A DNA stretch of 64,000 nt from JAZKID01 sp965247525 (GTDB lineage: Bacteria > Pseudomonadota > Alphaproteobacteria > Rhizobiales > UBA4765), in assembly GCA_965247525.1 (NCBI GenBank), contig OZ252015.1, positions 434,001 through 498,000 on the forward strand, written 5' to 3'. This document shows, in pieces, positions 34,483 to 41,420 of this stretch. A program made the translations under genes and the position numbers. The notes below the pieces were generated by a model. It did not search any database, was not told the origin of the DNA, and was given only the letters and a program-made list of their open reading frames with translations. Numbering within the stretch: the stretch's first letter is position 1; each line of letters starts with the position of its first letter.

Positions 34483-34528
34483 GCCTCAAAAATATGAGGA
34501 ATTTATATGTGGTATTAATATACCTCAC
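34483..34528 (-). promoter_or_regulatory. Inverted repeats in the rplM leader
   Basis: The leader has two dyads, listed in minus-strand order: GTGAGGTATATTAATACCAC (34509-34528) and CCTCATATTTTTGAGG (34484-34499). The GAGG of the first could pair with the CCTC of the second, so two mutually exclusive folds are possible. This would suit autoregulation by L13 or S9, but no known leader motif is recognised. Confidence 0.35.
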
Positions 34529-34623
34529 AAATAAGAAGTTTTAAAAATCACTGTAAAGTTAGCGTGGCGGGTGATAGACATGAACTGCCAAGTCGTTCAA
34601 ATAACAGGGCTATCGAGGATTAC

Positions 34624-35217
34624 ATGACATCAAGATTTTTTCCTGCATTTTACGCTGTGGTTTTATTTATTGCGCTTTCAAGCTCTGCTTTGCCTGCTAA
34701 TGCGCAGGAAAGTGAAGAGGAAACGCCACTGGTTCAGGTGACGCTGACACCTGACAAGGTAAAGAACTTCATTGCAGCTTTTAAAGATGTGAAGTCATGG
34801 CAAAAATCGCAACATCCCGAAAAAACATCCGGCGATGCCGAACAACATGACGATACGGAAGAAACGGATGCCATGAGCGTTCCGCAGAATCCTGAAAGCA
34901 CTGAAAAGATGAAAGTCATCGTTAAAAAATACGGCTTTGACACACTCGAAAACTGGGAACAAACAGCACAGACCGTAATGCTGGCCTACGGCTATGCAGA
35001 TCCTGAAAGTGGAATGGCCGATTTAAAGAAGAATCTGACAGACAGTATCGAGCAGATTAAAAAAGATTCAACACTTCCAGCAGCTGAAAAAGCAGAAGCG
35101 ATAAAAAACCTTCAAGATGAAATTTCTTCATCAGAAAAAATGAAGCCGTTGCCTGCAAATGTCGATGCTGTAAAACCTTATGTCGCGGAACTTAAAAAGA
35201 CAGTCGAAAGCGAATAA
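34624..35217 (+). CDS. Small exported acidic protein, unknown function
   Basis: A 197-residue protein with a signal peptide (MTSRFFPAFYAVVLFIALSSSALPANA, cleaved before QE). A helical, acidic mature part of about 170 residues follows: 'VTLTPDKVKNFIAAFKDVKSW', then a disordered Asp/Glu-rich stretch, then helices such as 'TLENWEQTAQTVMLAYGYADPE'. The start at 34624 is supported by GAGG about 8 bases upstream; an earlier in-frame ATG adds a polar extension. I recognise no family. It lies 8 bases ahead of the CoA-binding protein gene, so they are likely cotranscribed. Confidence 0.82.
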   Translation: MTSRFFPAFYAVVLFIALSSSALPANAQESEEETPLVQVTLTPDKVKNFIAAFKDVKSWQKSQHPEKTSGDAEQHDDTEETDAMSVPQNPESTEKMKVIVKKYGFDTLENWEQTAQTVMLAYGYADPESGMADLKKNLTDSIEQIKKDSTLPAAEKAEAIKNLQDEISSSEKMKPLPANVDAVKPYVAELKKTVESE

Positions 35218-35225
35218 CAGCAAAT

Positions 35226-35633
35226 ATGCCTAAAGAGGTTAATCTCGCGGCGCTTTTAAAAAACATCAAAACTGTTGCGCTTGTTGGCGCAAGCGACAAT
35301 CTATCACGTCCGTCTTACCAGGTTGGCCTTTTCCTTGCGAGCAAAGGCATCAATGTTTTTGGCGTAAATCCAAAACTTGCTGGGCAATCATTGTTTGGTC
35401 AAAAAGTCGTTGCAAATCTAGCCGCGCTTCAGACGCCTGTTGAGATGATCGACATATTTCGAAACAGCGACGCGGTAAGCGAAATTGTTGACGAGGCCCT
35501 TGCCCTACCCAAACAGCCAAAAATTATTTGGATGCAGCTGGGCGTCGAAAACACCGATGCTGCAAAGCGTGCTGAAGCGCACGGCCTAACCGTGATAATG
35601 AACAAATGCCCCAAAATAGAGTGGCGCAATTAA
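35226..35633 (+). CDS. CoA-binding domain protein (YccU-like)
   Basis: A 135-residue single-domain Rossmann protein of the CoA-binding family. 'VALVGASDNLSRPSYQVGLFLASKG' contains the nucleotide-binding loop, followed by 'FGVNPKL', 'VEMIDIFRNSDAV' and 'IIWMQLGVEN'. These proteins bind CoA or acyl-CoA but have no settled function. In many alphaproteobacteria this gene is beside O-acetylhomoserine sulfhydrylase; here metY is the next plus-strand gene, but a minus-strand orphan intervenes. Confidence 0.93.
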   Translation: MPKEVNLAALLKNIKTVALVGASDNLSRPSYQVGLFLASKGINVFGVNPKLAGQSLFGQKVVANLAALQTPVEMIDIFRNSDAVSEIVDEALALPKQPKIIWMQLGVENTDAAKRAEAHGLTVIMNKCPKIEWRN

Positions 35634-35634
35634 A

Positions 35635-35656
35635 AAAAAGCGCCGAAGCGCTTTTT
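35635..35656. terminator. Bidirectional terminator between convergent genes
   Basis: Hairpin AAAAAGCGC-CGAA-GCGCTTTTT, with A-run and T-run flanks on both sides. It lies directly after the CoA-binding gene stop and before the convergent EF-hand-like orphan, so it serves both. Confidence 0.8.
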
Positions 35657-35677
35657 AAATTTCAGATTATGCTGCTA

Positions 35678-36337
35678 TTAATTTTTTACAGTACGTACGC
35701 GGTCTGTCGCCGGAACAGTTTTACGAACCATTGTTTCGATCTCAGGCTTTGTTGGCAGAGCGCGTTTTTTATCTTTTTTAACAACCGCCGGCAAAACTTT
35801 GTCTGCCGGCTTTGCTCCCACAATACGCTCTCTATTAGCGCCGCTCGTTACTTTTGGTAACTTTGCTTTTTCCTCAGCCGCTTTATCATTGCTTAGCTCA
35901 TAAATCATTTTGAGAAAGCTGTTCTTGTCGATCCCATTGGCTTCACAATCATAGGCTTTAAAAATCTGATGCGCGAGGCTCTGAATGTTGTACTGCGTAC
36001 GACCTTTTTTATCTGTAAATTTGTCTGTCGCGGCAAGGATTGCTTTAAATTTTGGATTGTTGACGTCGATATCAAAAGCACCCGCAAAATTTTCAAGCTG
36101 TTTGGCATCTTTTCCATCTGCAAGATATTTGCCTTCAATCGTGTAATCAGAAATTGCCGAAGCAAGACCTTCCTCAGTCAAAGACTTTGATTTTTGTGTT
36201 TTAACAAGACTGTCAAAAAATTCACCGCGGCCTTCAATATCGTATTTGCTGCTATCGCTTGAAATTTTACCAAGCGAAAATTCAGCGTTGTTACGAAGCG
36301 TTACGTGTGAAGATGAAATAGAGGAAACAGAACCCAT
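35678..36337 (-). CDS. EF-hand-like orphan protein (family member 2)
   Basis: A 219-residue protein of no named family. There is no TM or signal peptide, and the Ser-rich N-terminus (residues 1-35) looks disordered. Residues 80-125 form the family module: 'LENFAGAFDIDVNNPKFKAI', then LAATD, then 'NIQSLAHQIFKAYD'. A degenerate EF-hand-like loop follows at 130-142 (DCEANGIDKNSFL). The C-terminal 50 residues are basic and Lys/Arg-rich (PAVVKKDKKRALPTK). It is a single gene inserted in an otherwise typical CoA-binding–metY order, with AAAGGA as ribosome binding site. Compare the genes at 18868, 51427 and 62368. Confidence 0.85.
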   Translation of the reverse strand: MGSVSSISSSHVTLRNNAEFSLGKISSDSSKYDIEGRGEFFDSLVKTQKSKSLTEEGLASAISDYTIEGKYLADGKDAKQLENFAGAFDIDVNNPKFKAILAATDKFTDKKGRTQYNIQSLAHQIFKAYDCEANGIDKNSFLKMIYELSNDKAAEEKAKLPKVTSGANRERIVGAKPADKVLPAVVKKDKKRALPTKPEIETMVRKTVPATDRVRTVKN

Positions 36338-36418
36338 AATGAAAATCCTTTAATGTTATGTGTAAGACAGTATTGGAAAGCTGCCATTTACACAAGGAAA
36401 ACCATAAAAAGGGTAAAC

Positions 36419-36465
36419 GCAGGAGTTTGACGGTTTGATGACATCGCATTACAACCTAAAACTGC
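36419..36465 (+). promoter_or_regulatory. Possible structured leader upstream of metY
   Basis: About 30-75 bases before metY, bases can pair as GCAG-TTT with AAACTGC, then GGTT with AACC, with GATG/CATC inside. These nested helices form a plausible RNA structure. Methionine genes in this class are often controlled by SAM riboswitches, but I do not see the conserved core of SAM-II here (no AAAGCTAAA-type segment). The call is tentative. Confidence 0.25.
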
Positions 36466-36492
36466 ATCAACAATTAAAATTTTAGGAAACCG

Positions 36493-37779
36493 ATGTCCAA
36501 AGATCGAATGCAAGGCTTTAATACGCTCGCAATCCACGCTGGCGCATCACCAGACCCCACAACAGGATCTGTGATCACGCCTATTCACCAAACGGCGGCT
36601 TATGTGTTTCCTAGCGCCGATGAGGCTGCCGCGCGCTTTGGCCTCACAAGTTTTGGTAACATTTATTCACGGCTCACTAATCCGACAACCGCCGTTCTTG
36701 AAGAGCGCGTTGCTGCATTGGAAGGCGGTACGGCAGCTGTCGCCGTGGCATCTGGACATGCCGCGCAATTTGTAATCTTTCAGACACTTCTTGAACCAGG
36801 AGATGAGTTTATTTCAGCCAAACAGCTTTATGGCGGAACGATCACTCAATACAATCACGCTTACAAAAAATTCGGCTGGCAGGTGAAATGGGCAGATATT
36901 CACGACATTTCGACGTTTGAAAAAGCTGTGACACCAAAAACCAAGGCTATTTATGCCGAAAGTCTTGCCAATCCCGCAGGCGACATTACGGACATGAGCG
37001 CACTTGCCGAGCTTGCTAAAAAAATCGGCGTTCCGCTAATTATCGACAACACAATGGCGTCGCCTTATCTTTGTCGCCCGTTTGAGCACGGTGCTGACAT
37101 CGTGCTCCACTCGCTAACCAAGTTTCTTGGCGGACATGGCAATTCCATGGGCGGCATTATCGTTGATGGCGGAACGTTTGATTGGGGCGCATCCGGCCGC
37201 TATCCAGCAATGACACAACCGCGCCCGGAATATAACGGAATCGTCTTGTGGGATAACTTTAAAGATATTTCATTTGCAATTGCATGCCGCGCAGGTGGCC
37301 TTCGTGATCTTGGCCCCAGTATTTCACCGTTCAATTCTTTTCTGATTATGACTGGCATTGAAACGCTTGGCTTGCGCATGGAAAAACATTGTTCCAACGC
37401 GTTGAACGTCGCCAAATGGCTGAAGAACCACGATCAGGTCTCATGGGTCAATTACATTGGCTTGCCAGATAATCGCCAGCACAATCTCGCGCGCAAATAT
37501 CTGCCAAATGGCGCGGGCGCGGTTTACACATTTGGTGTAAAGGGCGGATACGAATCCGGCGTCAAAATGGTACAAAATGTGAAACTGTTTTCACATCTTG
37601 CAAATATCGGCGACACGCGTTCACTGATTATCCATCCCGCATCAACCACGCACCGTCAGCTTACTGATGAGCATAAAATCGCAGCTGGCGCATCTCCGGA
37701 AACTATTCGTGTCTCAATCGGCCTTGAAGACATTGAAGATATCACGGCTGATTTGGATCAGGCTTTAAAAGCGGCATAA
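36493..37779 (+). CDS. metY: O-acetylhomoserine sulfhydrylase
   Basis: PLP-dependent enzyme that makes homocysteine (or methionine) from O-acetylhomoserine and sulfide or methanethiol. The 428-residue protein has 'NIYSRLTNPTTAVLEERVAALEGG', the PLP-binding Lys210 in HSLTKFLGGHGNSMGG and the C-terminal 'TRSLIIHPASTTHRQL' motif of the Cys/Met metabolism PLP family. Upstream lies AGGA, about 8 bases before the ATG. It is convergent with ctaA, overlapping by 22 bases. Confidence 0.94.
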   Translation: MSKDRMQGFNTLAIHAGASPDPTTGSVITPIHQTAAYVFPSADEAAARFGLTSFGNIYSRLTNPTTAVLEERVAALEGGTAAVAVASGHAAQFVIFQTLLEPGDEFISAKQLYGGTITQYNHAYKKFGWQVKWADIHDISTFEKAVTPKTKAIYAESLANPAGDITDMSALAELAKKIGVPLIIDNTMASPYLCRPFEHGADIVLHSLTKFLGGHGNSMGGIIVDGGTFDWGASGRYPAMTQPRPEYNGIVLWDNFKDISFAIACRAGGLRDLGPSISPFNSFLIMTGIETLGLRMEKHCSNALNVAKWLKNHDQVSWVNYIGLPDNRQHNLARKYLPNGAGAVYTFGVKGGYESGVKMVQNVKLFSHLANIGDTRSLIIHPASTTHRQLTDEHKIAAGASPETIRVSIGLEDIEDITADLDQALKAA

Positions 37780-38762
37780 CGCTGCGCATAAATAATCGTT
37801 GCCGCCAATACGGCAACGATTCCAGCCTGATGCATCAGTGCCAGCGCCATGTTCATAACACTCATCAGCGTTAAAATTCCAACACACATTTGCAAGCAGA
37901 TAAGTCCAAGCAGAATCGCAGTTTTTTTATCTTTTTGTACAATAAAAATAGCCAGCGCATAGATTCCCAATGAGTACGCGATCAAGCGATGCATGAATTG
38001 CACAAGCGCAGCATTTTCGAAAAAATTACGCCATGCCGGACTTAAAAAGAACATGCCTTGCGGTACAAATTGGCCATTCATGAATGGCCAATCGTTATAA
38101 AGATAACCCGCGCGTGCGCCTGCAACAAGCCCGCCAACAAAAATCTGTAAAAACAAAAGGACGATAAAAATCTTCAAAAACAATGGCCATTGCCTTGCGG
38201 TTTGGTTGAGATTTTGTGCGAGTGCAATGACACAGGCAAATATTGTCAAAGCCAGAGACAGATGAATGGCAAGTCGGTATGGCGCGACATCAATGCGGCC
38301 AGACAGGCCTGATTTTACCATCCACCACCCAACAACGCCTTGCATGCTGCCTAGAACAAGCACGACGGCAAGCTTCCATGAAAGCGTTCGGTCTAGTTTT
38401 TTTGTTAAAAGAAAATAGAAAAACGGAAGCGCAAAGGCGAGACCGATCAGCCGCCCTAAAAGGCGGTGCGCCCACTCCCACCAAAAGATTGATTTGAAAT
38501 GGTCAATTGTCATTCCCCTGTTCGTCAACGAATATTCAGTTGTCTGCTGGTATTTTATAAATGCGTCTTGCCAGTCTTGAGCGGACAAAGGCGGCAGCGC
38601 GCCGCTAATCGGTTTCCATTCTGTAATCGACAAACCTGATTCAGTAAGACGCGTTGCTCCGCCGACAAGAACCATTGCAGCAATGAGTAGTGCAACACCA
38701 TAAAGCCAGAGTTTCAGATATTTATGCGTAGTGTTTAAAGCGGCTGAAGTCATCATTGGCAA
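37758..38762 (-). CDS. ctaA: Heme A synthase (COX15/CtaA)
   Basis: Inner-membrane enzyme that oxidises heme O to heme A for cytochrome c oxidase. The 334-residue protein has eight hydrophobic helices and the heme-ligating His motifs: 'WWEWAHRLLGRLIGLAF', 'HLSLALTIF', 'QFMHRLIAYSLGIY' and 'LMHQAGIVAVLAA'. 'VGGATRLTESGLSITEWKP' near the N-terminus is diagnostic of the COX15 type found in alphaproteobacteria and mitochondria. The precise start (38762 or two or three codons later) is uncertain. It implies an aa3-type oxidase. Confidence 0.96.
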   Translation of the reverse strand: MPMMTSAALNTTHKYLKLWLYGVALLIAAMVLVGGATRLTESGLSITEWKPISGALPPLSAQDWQDAFIKYQQTTEYSLTNRGMTIDHFKSIFWWEWAHRLLGRLIGLAFALPFFYFLLTKKLDRTLSWKLAVVLVLGSMQGVVGWWMVKSGLSGRIDVAPYRLAIHLSLALTIFACVIALAQNLNQTARQWPLFLKIFIVLLFLQIFVGGLVAGARAGYLYNDWPFMNGQFVPQGMFFLSPAWRNFFENAALVQFMHRLIAYSLGIYALAIFIVQKDKKTAILLGLICLQMCVGILTLMSVMNMALALMHQAGIVAVLAATIIYAQRYAAFKA

Positions 38763-38830
38763 TGATTACAGCGGATTATAATGTGTGCCTATCAAAATCT
38801 TTAAATGTTGTGTTGTTGAGGGATGACGTA

Positions 38831-39136
38831 ATGCCGCAAAAGGTTTATGTTCGGCCTATGAACAACTTGCTTTTAATTCCGCAATCATTACGCAAATTCA
38901 TCGGCGTTCTTTTGCTCGTTCCTTTTGTGATGATTTACGCCTTGCTGGCAATGGTTCTTGCCGTGCGGCTTCTTCCCGGCCAGCCGCTTGTACTGCAGAC
39001 GCTTTATTATGTTGTTGCTGGTCTTGTTTGGATTGTTCCGGCGGCAGCCATTATCTGGTTTATGCAAAAACGCTATCCCATTTCAGGCAAGGTTGACGCG
39101 CTCGAAACCGTTCCAGACAAAAAATGGCAAGCCTGA
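38831..39136 (+). CDS. DUF2842 small membrane protein
   Basis: A 101-residue protein with two TM helices (about residues 25-45, FIGVLLLVPFVMIYALLAMV; and 55-80, YYVVAGLVWIVPAAAIIWFM). It resembles DUF2842, a family mostly confined to alphaproteobacteria and of unknown function. The start at 38831 has GAGGG about 10 bases upstream. It is convergent with the deacetylase gene, and their ends overlap by 54 bases. Confidence 0.8.
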   Translation: MPQKVYVRPMNNLLLIPQSLRKFIGVLLLVPFVMIYALLAMVLAVRLLPGQPLVLQTLYYVVAGLVWIVPAAAIIWFMQKRYPISGKVDALETVPDKKWQA

Positions 39137-40171
39137 CAATAGCACGTCGAGATAACGCACGGATTGATACTCGCCGTTAAGTGAAACGCGTGGCAAAGCG
39201 TGCATGTGTTTTGCATGCTCAGAGTATAAAATTCCGGGGCGCGTTGTTACCGCCGTCGAAAAACCTGCGCTCGCTGCAAGCGCAAATTCGCGCCCCGCTG
39301 CGGCGCTGCTGTTTCCATAAGGGTAAGAAAAATGTTTTGGCTTTGTCCCTAAAGCTGACTCGATAATGCGAGCACCTTCCCTCACCTGTTTTTCAATCTC
39401 TCTCATATCAGCTTTCGACATTGTGACATGATCGACCGTGTGAGCACCGATTGTAACAAGTGGATCATTTGCAAGTTCTGCAATTTCGAACCAGTTCATG
39501 CATAGGCTGCGGCAAGTTTCGCGCATGTCGAAACGATAACGCGCACAAAAATCTTGCATGAAGTGTGACATGGCTTTGTCATCGAGCTCACGCAGCCACC
39601 AATAAAGATCATTATAAGCTTCGTATTTTTCTTCTAGACTGCCTGTAATATAAGTACGCGCTTCATTATTAACATCGACGCGGACAGCCTCACGTGAACC
39701 AATAATATATTCCAATGCACGCCACCACAAAACGCCTGTTCCGTCTGGAAACGAGGTTGGAATGTAAATTGTGAAAGGGCATTCATGTTTTTTCAGGATG
39801 GGATATGCAAATTCTTTTACGTCGCGGTAACCATCATCAAACGTAAAAACGATAAATTTGCTCGAGGAGCCGGGATCGGCCATCCGCCGCGCGGCTTCAT
39901 CAAGATCAACGATATCAAACTTTTGGGCGCGAAGCCGCAAAATCGTTTGCTCCAGAAACTCTGGTGTAATCTCCAAAATCCGGTTTGGCTGAAACGCGCC
40001 TTTTTCTTTCGGCTTCACATGGTGAAGGGTCAAGATCGCACCAAGTCCGCCAAGATAAGGGCGCGCAAGATGGTGCGCGCCTGTGAGGTAACAGCCCTCT
40101 AATCCAGCTTTAATGAATGTTGTACGACTTGATAGCATTGCGATTGGCGCCCTTTCCCTCATCGAAAGCAT
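39083..40171 (-). CDS. Polysaccharide deacetylase (NodB family, HfsH-like)
   Basis: A 362-residue NodB-domain enzyme that likely removes acetyl groups from an N-acetyl-hexosamine polymer. The NodB motif FTFDDGYRD is at about residue 112. The later metal motif 'GAHTVDHVTMS' (His-x3-His type) and 'FSYPYGN' follow. There is no signal peptide, as for HfsH of Caulobacter, which acts in the cytoplasm on the holdfast polysaccharide. The gene flanks the FemAB-like acyltransferase and Wzz/Wza genes. Its 3' end overlaps the DUF2842 gene by 54 bases tail to tail. Confidence 0.9.
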   Translation of the reverse strand: MLSMRERAPIAMLSSRTTFIKAGLEGCYLTGAHHLARPYLGGLGAILTLHHVKPKEKGAFQPNRILEITPEFLEQTILRLRAQKFDIVDLDEAARRMADPGSSSKFIVFTFDDGYRDVKEFAYPILKKHECPFTIYIPTSFPDGTGVLWWRALEYIIGSREAVRVDVNNEARTYITGSLEEKYEAYNDLYWWLRELDDKAMSHFMQDFCARYRFDMRETCRSLCMNWFEIAELANDPLVTIGAHTVDHVTMSKADMREIEKQVREGARIIESALGTKPKHFSYPYGNSSAAAGREFALAASAGFSTAVTTRPGILYSEHAKHMHALPRVSLNGEYQSVRYLDVLLSGLPFFVWNGFERVNLA

Positions 40172-40280
40172 AGCAAAATGGGGCGTGCTTGACGCGAATT
40201 TGCTGGAAGTAACCTTAAACAGTTAACTTTAATGCAAAATCGAAACTCATTTTTAGCGCAATCTGAGCTAGGAAAGGGTT

Positions 40281-41420
40281 ATGGTAAATCAAAGTTCGCA
40301 GAGTTTTACTGTTCCGGGCCTACAAGGCGATTACCTTGTGACCTATAGCCCAAACATTTTGAATTGTGCTGATCTCTGGCTTCGCCTTGAAAAAGCGCTA
40401 ACAGGGTCTCCCTATCAAAGTTTTGCCTATGCGCATGCCTGGTTCTCGGCTCAGGAAAAAAACGTAAAGGCCTGCGCGTTTCTCGTGTCCGACACCAATG
40501 CAAAACCGCTTTTGTTTCTTCCCTTGTCGATTGAAAAATCTTACGGCGCGCAACTTGCTGGATTTATCGGTCACAGCCAGACCAATTTTGGCTTGCCAAT
40601 TTTTCAGGGCGAACAAAGCATTGACGAGCAAAGCCTGCGTCTTATTTTTAAAGAGATAGCGGTGCTCGCATCCATCGATATCTTTTATCTGGATAAGATA
40701 CCGCAAGTCTGGCTGGGACATCCAAACCCGCTAGCAATGCTTCCCCATCAAAAATGTGCGGATCGTGCCTTTATGCATGAATTGAGCACTAATGCTGAAG
40801 AGACATTGCGCAGCATGCGCAGCTCTTCCCATTTAAAACAGCTTCGCTCCAAGGAACGCAAGCTTGGCGAAATGGGTCAGCTTGAGATTGGAGAAGCCTT
40901 GCAAGCAGGCGAACGCGCGGAAGCCCTCAACACTTTTCTTACGCAAAAAAGCCAGTGGTGTGCCTCGAACGGCCTTCATGATGTGTTTTCAGAAGAAAAT
41001 ACCAAATTATTCATGCGTGGGCTGTTAAGCCAGCAAAGCCTTTTCAGGCTTTTTACTCTGCGTTTTAACAGCACAATTCGCGCCGTCTTTTTAACATTGC
41101 AACAAAAAAACCTGATGTGCGGCTGGGCCAATTCTTACAATACCGATGAAACGGCACAATGCTCGCCAGGCGACCTTCTCTTGCAACATGTAATTGCGAT
41201 TGCCGCAAAAGAAGGCATTAAACATTTCGATCTAGGTACGGGTGATGCCAGTTATAAAATGCGGTGGCTTCATCAGGAAATTCCGCTTGTGACAGCAATC
41301 ATGGCCTGCAGCACAAGAGGTAAGCAGCGCATTATGCTCATCAAAGCTGTGGCCGCGCTTAAAGCGCGGTTGAAACGCTGGCCTTCGCTTTATAAAATTG
41401 CAAGACGCCTTGCGGGCTAA
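40281..41420 (+). CDS. FemAB/GNAT-like acyltransferase (HfsK-like)
   Basis: A 379-residue protein of the CelD/BioF2-like acetyltransferase family (GNAT fold), often found in polysaccharide clusters. The GNAT region is at about 165-320, with 'LRSKERKLGEMGQLEI', 'LFTLRFNSTIRAVFLTLQ', and the family ending 'GIKHFDLGTGDASYKMRWLHQE', a hallmark of CelD-like proteins. It probably N- or O-acylates sugar residues of the exported polymer. AAGGG is about 8 bases before the ATG. It is divergent from the deacetylase gene and convergent with the wzz gene, touching it with no gap. Confidence 0.88.
   Translation: MVNQSSQSFTVPGLQGDYLVTYSPNILNCADLWLRLEKALTGSPYQSFAYAHAWFSAQEKNVKACAFLVSDTNAKPLLFLPLSIEKSYGAQLAGFIGHSQTNFGLPIFQGEQSIDEQSLRLIFKEIAVLASIDIFYLDKIPQVWLGHPNPLAMLPHQKCADRAFMHELSTNAEETLRSMRSSSHLKQLRSKERKLGEMGQLEIGEALQAGERAEALNTFLTQKSQWCASNGLHDVFSEENTKLFMRGLLSQQSLFRLFTLRFNSTIRAVFLTLQQKNLMCGWANSYNTDETAQCSPGDLLLQHVIAIAAKEGIKHFDLGTGDASYKMRWLHQEIPLVTAIMACSTRGKQRIMLIKAVAALKARLKRWPSLYKIARRLAG

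Noticed and set aside
36419..36465. SAM-II riboswitch before metY
   Set aside because: The conserved pseudoknot core is not visible; only generic pairing remains, so it was kept as a weak structured-leader candidate.
40172..40280. Palindromic 'GTTAAC' and AT-rich elements in the divergent deacetylase/acyltransferase region
   Set aside because: Short six-base palindromes are expected by chance and no promoter spacing is convincing.
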